Part shown: positions 36,057 through 46,175 of the stretch, one piece after another
How positions within the stretch are numbered: position 1 is the stretch's first letter
How the letters are laid out: every line of letters starts with the position of its first letter
Assembly: GCA_002900995.3 (NCBI GenBank)
Contig: CM035311.1
Span: 496,001 to 560,000, forward strand
Direction of reading: 5' to 3'
Origin: Ganoderma boninense
Lineage: Eukaryota > Basidiomycota > Agaricomycetes > Polyporales > Polyporaceae
Length of the DNA stretch: 64,000 nucleotides
Made by a program: the position numbers and the translations under genes
The notes under the pieces: model-generated
What the model was told of the DNA's origin: nothing
Seen by the model: only the letters and a program-made list of their open reading frames with translations
Databases searched by the model: none

Positions 36057-36285
36057 CTGATACGCGAATCGTAGAGGAGAGGAAAAGTAGGTTCCGTGAC
36101 CGCGTTTCCCGGTAGGGGTGGGCTGGACTGACTCTGCTCTCCGTCCCAGCCGTCTGTAGAACGGCAGCGGGCCCAGCAGAGGCACTGAGGGATGTAGAGA
36201 GAGGATCAGACATGGGGTGTAAGATGAAATGGGAGCGAGGTGCGACTGACGATGTTCGAGGTGGGGGTACTCGCCGGGGTCTTTA

Positions 36286-37903
36286 CAGTGGCCGCCAAAA
36301 ATAATGGAACGCCCGATCCAAGCGCCCAAATGTCGATGGTGCGGCACCGTTTCAGCGTGGAAGGGGCGAATGAGGACATGCATGGAGAGTGCAGGACGCA
36401 CAGCATGTATATACAGAATAGCAATGAAGATTTAATTGAAATATTTCCGGGAAACAAGGGGACAAGGGGGAACAAGCCAAATTGGCATGTCCCGGACATC
36501 GTTACAAACAACAAAAATGTATCATAAGTCGACAACAAAACCAATCCACGATGAGTAACATATGCACAGTCAATGAACACGTTATACAGCAGTAGTCATA
36601 GCAGGTACTTAATTGTGGAGCTTCCGTATGAATTCAATATCCAACACACACCATTCCTCCCGGCCCGCAGTGGAGCCCATAACTCATCCAAATCGCAGGG
36701 AACCTATCAATGGTGTCACAGGCAATTATTTGGCTCTTTCCAGACATATTCTATGATATTAATACCAGGATATGAGGACCGGCAGAGGGGGAGAGGGATG
36801 TAATGGTCTGCAAACCAAGCCTGCGATGTGCCGAGATGTGCGTTTGCAATCATTATTGTGCAAGAGAATAATTTTGCGGGGAAAAGAAAACTATGGTGAA
36901 GTGTACCTAGGAGGAATCTCTCAAGAATGGTGCAGTAGTTTGGTGCACACAAGCTGTTGGGAACCCGGTGAAGCTGTCCGAGGCCCATCAAAGTGATGTA
37001 CCGCAGACCACCAAATTTTCTCCACTATGTGTGACCAGCTGGCCCACATTCTTCTTCACAAAACCACCCTAAACCATTCTCAAACAGCATTGCATTACTA
37101 CTAATGCAAAAGAATTAAATTGGGATTTAGCTGAGGAGATGTCTGGCCTCCGCTCCTCCATGCCCCAATCTCTGATCCCTGAGACAAAGATATTTCGCTG
37201 TTCCATGTTTACGGAGAAAGGTCACGGACTTTTATAATATATTTCTATATACAGTCCAATGTCAGCGATGTATTGCTGAACAGTACAGGAGGAAACATCC
37301 GGGAATAGATGGTGCAAGGCATCCCCTGCAATGACGGTGGAGCGAGAAACAAGGGTGCTCTCCGCATGTCGACAGCGTGGTCAGAGAATTGATGGGAGCG
37401 GCCGGACTATAGCTTGCGACCATAACAGTTGCCCATCTGTACGACTGTTTTCCAGCTGAGGTGGGTGGTGCTGCATCGAATTCTGGGGATAAAGTCAGTT
37501 TTGTGCGAGGTCCCCGACCGGCCTGAGTAAGAGTCAGAGAGAGAGGGAGTACACGCCCATTCAGTGAGAGAACGGATAATCATACCGTAAAACGTCAATT
37601 CAGAGGGAAAATAAAGCTGAATATAAAATGTATACAACGGGGGGAAGCTGTCATGTTGCGACATGGAGGAAAGAGTCTCGAGGATGGCGCTGACGACACG
37701 TCGGGCGCTAATGCTTTTTCGCGTTCGCGGCACCCTCCCGCCCTGGTGGGTCTGCGCGCGCCATCGACACTCTCGCAAACGTGTACGGCAGGTCCTAATA
37801 TGTATATTGATGTACTCGCGCAGACGTAGAGGTACTTGGGTCAGACGGAGGAGGAGGGACAAGAGCGCCGGGAGGGGTGTTCCATTATTTTTGGCGGCCA
37901 CTG
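36286..37903. mobile_element. TA-flanked DNA transposon, Tc1/mariner type by its ends
   Basis: Terminal inverted repeats open with CAGTGGCCGCCAAAAATAAT and extend to about 26 bp; they end at 37903, and both sides are flanked by TA (36284-36285 and 37904-37905). Arm B has the uninterrupted site at 46382-46383, so the insertion came after the arms diverged. The 1,618-bp interior has no recognisable transposase on either strand, so I take it as a non-autonomous copy. TA duplication and CAGT-type ends are typical of Tc1/mariner/pogo elements in fungi. Confidence 0.8.
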
Positions 37904-38249
37904 TATATGCGGGACCTAATCGATCTTGGGCAGAACCCCTTCTGGAAGGAGCCAGCTAGAAGATGGGATTCAGATATACGAGGTGGGGAAAACGGTCGCA
38001 TCCCCAGGCGATCCATATCAGTGGAGTTCAGTCAACTGAGTCACGTCCGGAGACTCTTACCAAAGGAGGTGAAAGCGTGTTTGGTCAGAGACGGGAGTAG
38101 AAATAACGGGGATGTGCCAGCAGTGCGCCAGTCGCAGCATGTGCCAGTGGCGGTCAGTGGCGGTAGTCCACTGAGTTCACGCTTTCGGATTCGTCATTGG
38201 GCGCTCCGCACGAGCGAAGAGCGCTTGTCACTCGGCTCGAGCTCTTGAA

Positions 38250-38920
38250 TATTGAGGCTGGTGGCTATATGCACACCTGGTACCGCCCATTCCGCGACAA
38301 CTTCGTGTCAAGGTGGTTGTATGCTTGTGTGGAAGTCAGGACTAGAGTGGCGAAGGCGGACGAAATCGTACGAGTGTCTTGGGGGAAGTCGTGGGGGGGC
38401 ACGTGGAAGAAACTTCGGTCACGTCAACATCGTAGCCGAGGCACTGCAACGGAAATACGGCCGCTTTCCCGCCAACATAGCCATAGGCGACGTAGGACTG
38501 GATGCTGAGGATGCGGCCGCGGTTGTAGTTCCCCGTCGCCACGGAGAACGCAGATGGTGTGCTCGAGAACGTTGCGGACCAGGTCCAGGCTAAGTACGAG
38601 CGTCGACCTCGACTCGGAGGCGTTTGTGTGGATCCATGATCTGACAGTCTTCGTGACTTGATCTCCGAGTCTCGGCGTCGCGGAGATCAATGTAATGTTA
38701 CCTTTTGAAAACTCTTCGATATGTCCATTCAATTTAAATTAATCCCATGATGTCGAGCTTCGCACTCGAAGCCGGCGCCTCAACTCGCACCAGGTCCTTG
38801 AACACATCCTCCTCGCCACTCTTGCCTTCGAGCTCGCTGTCTAGCTCCACTCCTGTCGTCGGCCCTAGACGACACCCCGAACGACCGACGCCCTCGAGGA
38901 TCCAACGTGGCCCCCATTAC
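38250..38920 (-). pseudogene. Scrambled copy of the divergent promoter and first exon of pyridoxal kinase (copy 3)
   Basis: 38250-38410 is an inverted copy of about 10320-10470, including the 14-nt first exon of the START-protein gene. 38415-38920 is a direct copy of about 9840-10315, so kinase exon 1 ([23 protein letters not shown] at 38542) reads on the minus strand while the remaining kinase exons that follow read on the plus strand. A local inversion of about 0.5 kb, with one break inside kinase intron 1, explains this. Exon 1 cannot be spliced to the rest. Confidence 0.8.
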
Positions 38921-41486
38921 AGCACTAGACTCTTCTTTTCCACTAAGTACGATCATCCTACAGGGTCGTGGACGCCGACCGGCCTTCTAACCATGCAATA
39001 TGATGATAACAGGTCGTCAACACGGTTAATTATCAACCATTCTGGTATGTTTGCTGTCCCAAATCTTCATTCAGCCAGCTGACCGGCAGCTCCGCCTTGC
39101 TCTCGCAGGTTATAGACGGTTCGGAGGGTCTAGAGCATCGGCGGAAGAATTGTCACGGATATTCGAGGTCATGGACCAGAACGATCTGTTGATTCCTGAA
39201 ACCCAGTGAAAAGTCCGTCATCTGGGGTCATTTCGTATGATTTAGCCAAGCGTCTAATGCTGTCAAAGGATCCCAGATGATGCCAAATGATAAAATGAGA
39301 CTGAATAATTTGAGGACAGCTGCCAGCATCTCGAATCGCCCTGCACGAACACGTGGGAAAAATATGGCATCCTGGGTCCCCGTACGCAGGTCCGTCTTCA
39401 TTTCAGGTCATTTGGGAACATTTCACTCGAATGGTTGGTTGATACCAAATCATTTCATTATATACGGTACTACACGGCTACCGACACGGCTTACAGAGTG
39501 CTATGATACAGTAGGCAGGCAGAAATAAAATGTGAGAGACCAACTCACTGCGAGACATGGTCCATCCTAGCTAGGTTTCAGGTACATACTACGCAAGAGG
39601 TGCGCAAGCGATGGAGGAGCGAACCGCGAGACTCCACTCACCGAGGATGCCCTGTATCTCCAGCTGTCTCCGCGTGGACAGCGCGTGCTCCAAGGCGCTG
39701 AGCTTGAGCGCACCGATGGTGGGTACATGAGCGGAATGTGGTGCAGTGAGGCGGAAGAGACTCGGACATACCTATCATGGGGGGAGCGAAGGATGGCAAC
39801 TGAGATCGTCGTATCTGAAGAGGTTGGTGCATTCAATGGTGCCCGCGCGTCGTGCTCAAACTCTCCTGCAGATAGAGCTGGTACTAACCTGAACCGATGC
39901 CGAGGATTGCTGCGCGCCAAACATGCTCGTACATACAGCGCGTGAACACACACTTACGGTTATGTAGAAATAATTCCCGGACGAAGCCTGCAGACAGACG
40001 TCTGCCACGTCACAAATGCATGGGACTTACCACTGCCAGTGACCCCAAGCGGCCCGGGAGGAAGACGCAGTCTGTGGAGGCAATGTATAAGAATGAACTT
40101 ACCATGAAGATCTCGCGGGGGGCGGGGAGCGGGCGCGGGCCATAGAGGATCTGGGAGAGGGTGAGAGGAGCTCGAGGAACACGGGTGTTGGGGGTGGTCG
40201 TTGGTGGAAAGGAAGGAGATGTGGGAAAAGCGCCGTGCTGGCTCGAGCGGACTTCTGCTTGCACAATCGGATTCCAGCCATCGCGCAATCACTAAGTCAA
40301 AGGCTCGGGTCCTTGAGAGCCAATAAGATGCTAGGACGAGAGAACAGCTCAGAGTATATTGCAATGGAGAGAGGGGTACACGCGCTCGTAGGCCCGTCGA
40401 AATGACCACAGCTGTTCTCGAATAGTAGGCGCCGTGATGCTGGCCGTCTCAGTTCATCTGAAATGATCCCAGATGACGGACTTTTCACTGGGCCTGAAAG
40501 GTTACTAACAGGTTTGACTTTTGCTCAGAGTGTGCCCAATCCCTACTTATATCAAGTTACAGGCTACATCCCCGGAGCTGAGGCGACAGCAGCTGTGGTG
40601 GCTTTGGCCGAAAAGCTTCGGCAGCGTCGTCCGGAGCTCATATACCTTCTAGACCGTATGCCCCCTCTGTTCCATGAAATCATTGGCGGACGTCTGACCT
40701 ATTTCTCAGCCATCTCAGGCTGAGGAGATTCGGGGCGACTATACGTGTCCCCGGAGGTCGTCCCAATATACCGCAACACTCTCCGTCTAGCGACGATCAT
40801 CACCCCCAAATTCCAATTGGTTCGAAGTAGAGTACGTATTTCTAGCGACGAGGCTTCTCTCCATATACACTGACGAAAGCTGATCGTTTCCGCATCCCAG
40901 AGTCTTAACCGATACCAAGATCACGGACACCGCCTCCCTCCGGCACGCGATACACACACTCCATCAGACATATCACGTCCCCCATGTCGTCATCAGCTCC
41001 ATCCCCCTCAAGCCCTGGCTGCTCGCCAGCCTTCCTCTTTCCGCACGCCCCTCCGAGTCCTCCCCCGAGTCCGACTTCCTCGCCTGCATCGCCTCACCTC
41101 AGTCTCAGGAAGCCTCGAATAGCAGCATCGACACCGGTCCCGCCGTGCACGCGAGCTGCTTCCTGTGTCTACCTGACTACTTCATGGGTGTCGGCGACCT
41201 CTTCTCCGCGCTCGTCCTCGCGCACTTCGACTCAAGCCTCCCGCCCACGCCGGACTCGGACGAGACGCACGCGATGCTGGTGCTGACGCACGATGCGGCG
41301 GCGGCGCTGCCCGAGGACGAGCGGACGGCGACCGACGAGGAGCAGGACGCGCGCGAGCCGATGCGGAAGATCCGGCGGATGTGGGGGCGGGAGCTGCACC
41401 TGATCCAGGGACAGCACGTGGTCCGGGGCGTGCAGTCGATAGAATATAGACGGCTGCGGTCCTGGGACGGGTTTTGGGGAGCATAG
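38921..41486 (+). pseudogene. Pyridoxal kinase copy 3, broken
   Basis: Remaining exons in plus orientation: 39013 onward (VVNTVN, then a 2-bp deletion breaks the frame), 39114-39205, then resumption at 40493, [20 protein letters not shown] near 40562, a damaged DPVLGD region near 40710, and the C-terminal exon to 41486 (RSWDGFWGA). A 1,291-bp transposon interrupts the third exon. The C-terminal exon lacks about 13 residues ([12 protein letters not shown] in copy 2) and has [15 protein letters not shown] intact. With exon 1 inverted, the locus cannot make a normal kinase. Confidence 0.85.
39202..40492. mobile_element. DNA transposon with CCCAGTG ends and 7-bp target duplication
   Basis: Near-perfect terminal inverted repeats of about 38 bp start CCCAGTGAAAAGTCCGTCAT and end with the reverse complement. 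The flanking duplication is CCTGAAA (39195-39201 and 40493-40499). The empty site is seen in pyridoxal kinase 2 at 29207-29213 (CCTGAGA). No transposase is recognisable in the 1,291-bp interior. A 7-bp duplication does not fit the usual hAT (8) or Mutator (9-11) lengths, so the superfamily is open. Confidence 0.8.
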
Positions 41487-41487
41487 A

Positions 41488-42710
41488 TGCTGCCATTCAT
41501 GGCTTAGAATATTTTCTTGGTGAATGTATGTATGCGCCGTCCCCTTGAAGGCATAGTTCTACCGGTGCGTGATCTGTCCTTCCGCCCTTATCGTTGACCT
41601 CTCAAGGTAGGTTGAGCTACAGCATATACTGTCGGATAATCAAATCATAACATCCGCTCATCGTCAATATCTTCGTCTTGTCTGACAGGCTCTGCGTGGT
41701 CGACCCGTGCTTCCCTTGAGGCCGCAAACTCAATCTCAACTGTTGTAAATGACTTCCCATCCCGATGGATAGAACGCGGATGGACCATCTATTAATTGAA
41801 GGGAAGATTTCCCGCGGCAGTTGGGCCGAAGCATACTTAAAGGAAGTTGCCTCCATTGGGCGTGGAAGGGACGGAGGACGCGTTAAGTTTCTGTTCTCAG
41901 CCCCCCCCCCCCCCTCCAGTCGCTTATACACTGAGTCTCCGAGCCCGGCGACGGGTTGCCCATTCAAATTTAGGCTGTGCAGTCTGTCGAGAGACTTGTC
42001 AGGTCTGTCTCCGGTGCGTCGTCTATCATCGCTATTTTCGCAATCAATTCTTTCCTCACACATCTTCAACGTCTATCACAATATGGTACAGAATAGCGAT
42101 GAAGCTCGCGACAGGAGTCATCGCGGCTCGAATCAACAGACGGCCGCCTTGTCAAATTCCGCCGTTGGTCCCCTTCACGACTCGGACTTGTTCCGTAAAT
42201 AGTTAGTGAACATCGCATCGCCCTCGCCACCCTGAGGGGCGCCCCAAGCCCAATCTCAGTGCTGCTAATAGTAGCGTTAGTATTCCCGGGTGCTGTTATT
42301 CCACGACGGAGAAAGCGCATACAGTCCTTCGCATCAAGGCGAGGCCAGCTCCCCTGGTACGCACAGACCACAATTCGTGATATTCTGATATTTTGACGTG
42401 CACGGGCGTCGTCGAAGCCACACACACTTGGTGACGCCATCCAATTTGATAGATGCAAGTCTGAATATCGACTTTTCATCAGCGCCCGAGTCGCACGGGG
42501 GATCTTCGTGTGTTTGCCGCGCTGCCAGTGGCCCCGGGCCTGGCGGCGGCCCCGCCGTCCAGCACCCACGACTGCACATCTCTGGCAGCTTATAGAGTGG
42601 GCCATTCGATATTCGCCCTTCGACTCCAACTTGCTGTGCATGTTTCCCAGTCTCACTCTCACTTTCTTGAGCTTCGACCTCGACCTCCGGTGAACCGATC
42701 CCCGACCCGA
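41488..42710. other. Intergenic region between pyridoxal kinase 3 and DUF6533 gene
   Basis: To about 41885 this repeats the 3' flank of pyridoxal kinase 2. A run of about 14 C lies at 41908-41921. The rest (to 42710) has short open frames on both strands but no domain, and no gene is supported. Confidence 0.5.
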
Positions 42711-44539
42711 ATGGCCCAGGGAGGGAGCGATGCTGCGTTGATCGCGGGGTATACCGCAGGGTGAGCATTGCTTTCCTTCCAGTCGTCTTTATTTATTGTG
42801 GCGGCAAAAACGGAGTGAACTGACCTCAGGGCTGTGGTCTAACTTGACTCAAGCGCGATCGACAGCTACATCGGTGGGGCTACATTCAGTGCGGCTCGCG
42901 GTTGCCCTTTGATTCGATGCTTGATACTTTGACTGATTCAGACCCACCCCGACTCGGACGCGCACAGCCCTCATACTGTACGAATATCTCGTAACCTTCG
43001 GCGCCGAGGTGCTGCTGTTCTGGAGGAAGAAGATCTCGCTGTCGCCCATCCTGTTCTTCCTCAACCGGTACCTGGTGCTCTTCTACCAGCTGCTCCAGCT
43101 GCGGAGGCAGTGGGTTTTCACGAATACAATTGTAAGTAGTACTCCAAGTTTAAGGGAAGCTCGCTCATCGAAATTGCGACTTCACCCACTGATTGGTCAT
43201 ATTGATTTGGTAGATGTATGTACGCCTGTGCCGGATGCGTGGGGGCGGTGCTTACTGACATAGACTGCGGTTACTAGTTGCGCTCTATACTACAACTCAT
43301 CGCAAGCGATTATAGTCCTCTGCTACATCCCGTGGGGCGGTCAGTTGTCTCTTCTATTGTTCTGCCAGCTTCATCCCGCTTGACATGGGGCTGCAGCTTT
43401 TTCAGCTCTCCGCGTTTTCGCGTTAGCCAGGCGACGCAAGGTGCTTGCAGCCACCACGGTCTTCGTGCTGTCCATGGGGCCCGTGCTGACCAACCTGGTA
43501 CGACGAAATCATCTCGAAAAAAAAAGCCGTGCATCATTGTTGCTCATTGTGTTTCTCATCAGGCATCATTCCACTGGTCGACTGTGAAGACCGAACCCGC
43601 TCAAGGGACTTGCACAGGCGTGATCCAATTGCCCGAGATCCTCGCATTCAGGTAGTAGGTAACAGACCATGCTGAGGACATTTTCGCTGATATCACGCGT
43701 TCTAGACGTATGCTCTACAAATTCTTAGGAAATTTCCTGTCCAACTCTGACCCTCGAGCTTTCGGCTCTCTGTTCCAGTGACCATTGTCAGCCGCCTCAC
43801 GCTCATCGCGGCCGACTTGATGGTCATCGTCCTGACCTGGGCACCCACATACGAGGTCGCGAAGATCGCGCGCGCGGAGTTCGGGAAGAAGCGGACGACA
43901 CTGGCCTTTGTCGTGCTTCGGGACAGCTTGATATTCTTCATGTGAGCGCTGATTTTAGTTTCGGAAGTGTCGTAACTGATTCTCCTCTGGCAGTATAATG
44001 TTAACACTGAATGTATTGCACATAACCCTCACGTGGTGCTCTGTGAGTAGCACGGCGCGCTGTCGAAATCCGAACCTTAAGCTTTTTGCACCGGCTCAAT
44101 CTAAAGCACATTCGCAGGTCCTCCTGGGCGCCGATCACACCAGCGAGATCACTCAAATCACCGAGACGTGCGTCCTTCCCGCCGCCCCACCTTGCCGATG
44201 CTGTATTTTGTATTTTGCATCTCACGGGCGATTGCGATTACCAGACTAACGGCGATCCTCGTCTCTCGCCTGATGCTGAACCTGCAAGAGGTGTCCTATC
44301 GCCAAGGCGCGACGAAGTCCGAGTACGAGTCAGCCCTGGCTGCAGGGAGGACGATCTCATCGCTGCATTTCAATCGAATAGTGGGCAGCTTCGGCAGGTC
44401 TCTGTGTCCAGGTCCAAGTCCAGACGCCTGTGAGGATGAGCTCGGCGATCCGGATGAGGAGGAATTGGGGGTCCTTGAGCATGAGCTGGGGCGGACACTG
44501 TGTCGAATAGAGTCGCAGTCATCGTATCATAATCAATAG
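42711..44539 (+). CDS. DUF6533 multi-pass membrane protein
   Basis: A DUF6533 family member, a basidiomycete group of about seven-helix membrane proteins of unknown function. The start ATG (42711, MAQGGSDAALIAGYTAG) is followed by an intron from 42761. The signature exon near 42970 reads ALILYEYLVTFGAEVLLFWR, then LSPILFFLNRYLVLFYQ. Further exons follow: ALYYNSSQAIIVLCYIPWG (about 43281), AAAFSALRVFALARRRKVLA (about 43395), LTLIAADLMVIVLTWAPTYE (about 43797), and a last exon with LTAILVSRLMLNLQEV and a hydrophilic acidic tail ending at 44539. Hydrophobic segments fit a receptor-like topology. Borders between exons 1 and 2 are not resolved. It sits in the spacer of the inverted duplication and has no second copy in the window. 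Confidence 0.7.
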
Positions 44540-44887
44540 CAGACTCTGACATAGCCGGCAGGACCCGGTTGCATGACGCTGCCAGCCGTGGCGCCGGTCT
44601 GTAGTACCATCAATTCTGCCCCGCAATGTTTATGGACAAGCGGATAAACTGCGCCACGGTGTCTCATTAGCTCTACTATGACAACACGCTGCAGGGTTGC
44701 AACAGGAGAGGCTCGTATTCCTCTGCGCGAAGAACTCGACCGTGTCCACTTTGAGGAGCTCGAGCCGAGTGACAAGCGCTTGTCGCTTATGCGGAGCGCC
44801 CAATGACGAATCAGAAATCGTTGGTCGTTGAACTCAGTGGACCACTGCCACTGACACAGGCTGCGACTGGCGAACTGCTGGCATATC

Positions 44888-46175
44888 TATGAGGGGCCCC
44901 AGTGGACAAAAACATTGGGTTTCGCAACTCCGCTCGGGCGTGGCTGGTTCGATTTCTCCCTTAATTACGGCCTGTATCAGTTCGTTGTCCGGGTTGGTTC
45001 GGTTTCCCCACGTCAATTAATTGAGTTGGACCGGTCCGACTTTGATCTGCACTTGGCGCGTTGATCTGGTATGGCGATCTCGTTCAACCGTCAGACCTGT
45101 TTCCCCAAGTCCCGTCATCTCGGTGTTACGCACCATTTCGTTTCGTGAACTGTCGACCTCAAGTGCACTGTACCCCATCTCGATTAAGATCTCACCGGAC
45201 GACTTGTTTGGCATGTGTTGGCAGGAAACCTGTATCTCAGGCTTGCGGTCAGAGTCAGTGTGCTGCTTGTCGCCTTTGCAACCCCAGATCCACGTCCAAG
45301 CTGTGCCCCATCCACCGACCTTCCGTCTCGTGTCTTATTTTTTTAGATTCATGTCAGGGTCCTCCACAAGCCCTGATGAGTGGATCGTCTGTCAGGGCCC
45401 CCGCGGGGCATGCAGGGCAAGACTCGCATATATTAGGATAGGGGGTCCTCCGACTCGTCTCTTCCATCCCTCGTNNNNNNNNNNNNNNNNNNNNNNNNNN
45501 NNNNNNNNNNNNNNNNNNNNNNNNNNNNNNNNNNNNNNNNNNNNNNNNNNNNNNNNNNNNNNNNNNNNNNNNNNGGTGTGATGGACGGACGAGGGATGGA
45601 AGAGACGAGTCGGAGGACCCCTATCCTAATATATGCGAGTCTTGCCCTGCATGCCCCGCGGGGGCCCTGACAGACGATCCACTCATCAGGGCTTGTGGAG
45701 GACCCTGACATGAATCTAAAAAAATAAGACACGAGACGGAAAGGTCGGTGGATGGGGCATAGCTTGGACGTGGATCTGGGGTTGCAAAGGCGACAAGCAG
45801 CACACTGACTCTGACCGCAAGCCTGAGATACAGGTTTCCTGCCAACACATGCCAAACAAGTCGTCCGGTGAGATCTTAATCGAGATGGGGTACAGTGCAC
45901 TTGAGGTCGACAGTTCACGAAACGAAATGGTGCGTAACACCGAGATGACGGGACTTGGGGAAACAGGTCTGACGGTTGAACGAGATCGCCATACCAGATC
46001 AACGCGCCAAGTGCAGATCAAAGTCGGACCGGTCCAACTCAATTAATTGACGTGGGGAAACCGAACCAACCCGGACAACGAACTGATACAGGCCGTAATT
46101 AAGGGAGAAATCGAACCAGCCACGCCCGAGCGGAGTTGCGAAACCCAATGTTTTTGTCCACTGGGGCCCCTCATA
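44888..46175. mobile_element. Long-inverted-repeat (foldback-like) element around an assembly gap
   Basis: Arms 44888-45474 (587 bp) and 45575-46175 (601 bp) are nearly identical inverted copies, starting TATGAGGGGCCCCAGTGG. I found one substitution and two homopolymer length differences. The two sides are flanked by ATC (44885-44887 and 46176-46178). Arm A shows the uninterrupted site at 38105-38120. The core is replaced by 100 N, so its length and content are unknown. No coding region is recognisable in the arms. Confidence 0.75.
45475..45574. other. Assembly gap, 100 N
   Basis: Exactly 100 N, a conventional length for a gap of unknown size. It falls in the middle of the long inverted repeat, a structure that often breaks sequencing or assembly. 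Open frames running across it are meaningless. Confidence 0.98.

Larger units (their letters stand above)
30678..38247 (+). repeat. Arm A of a large inverted segmental duplication
   Basis: Matches the reverse complement of 44757-55698 in order: left end at CATTCAATCTGACGCC, AsaB-like promoter and gene, the shared intergenic part, the FunK1 gene, its 5' flank, and a right end near GAGCCGAGTGACAAGCGC. Differences are substitutions, small indels and clean insertions of mobile elements. Arm A alone carries the 36286-37903 element. The spacer between arms is 38248-44756. Confidence 0.85.

Noticed and set aside
45021..46002. Mirror-image open frames across the N run
   Set aside because: They are the same sequence read from the two inverted arms and include the unknown bases. 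They show no domain.
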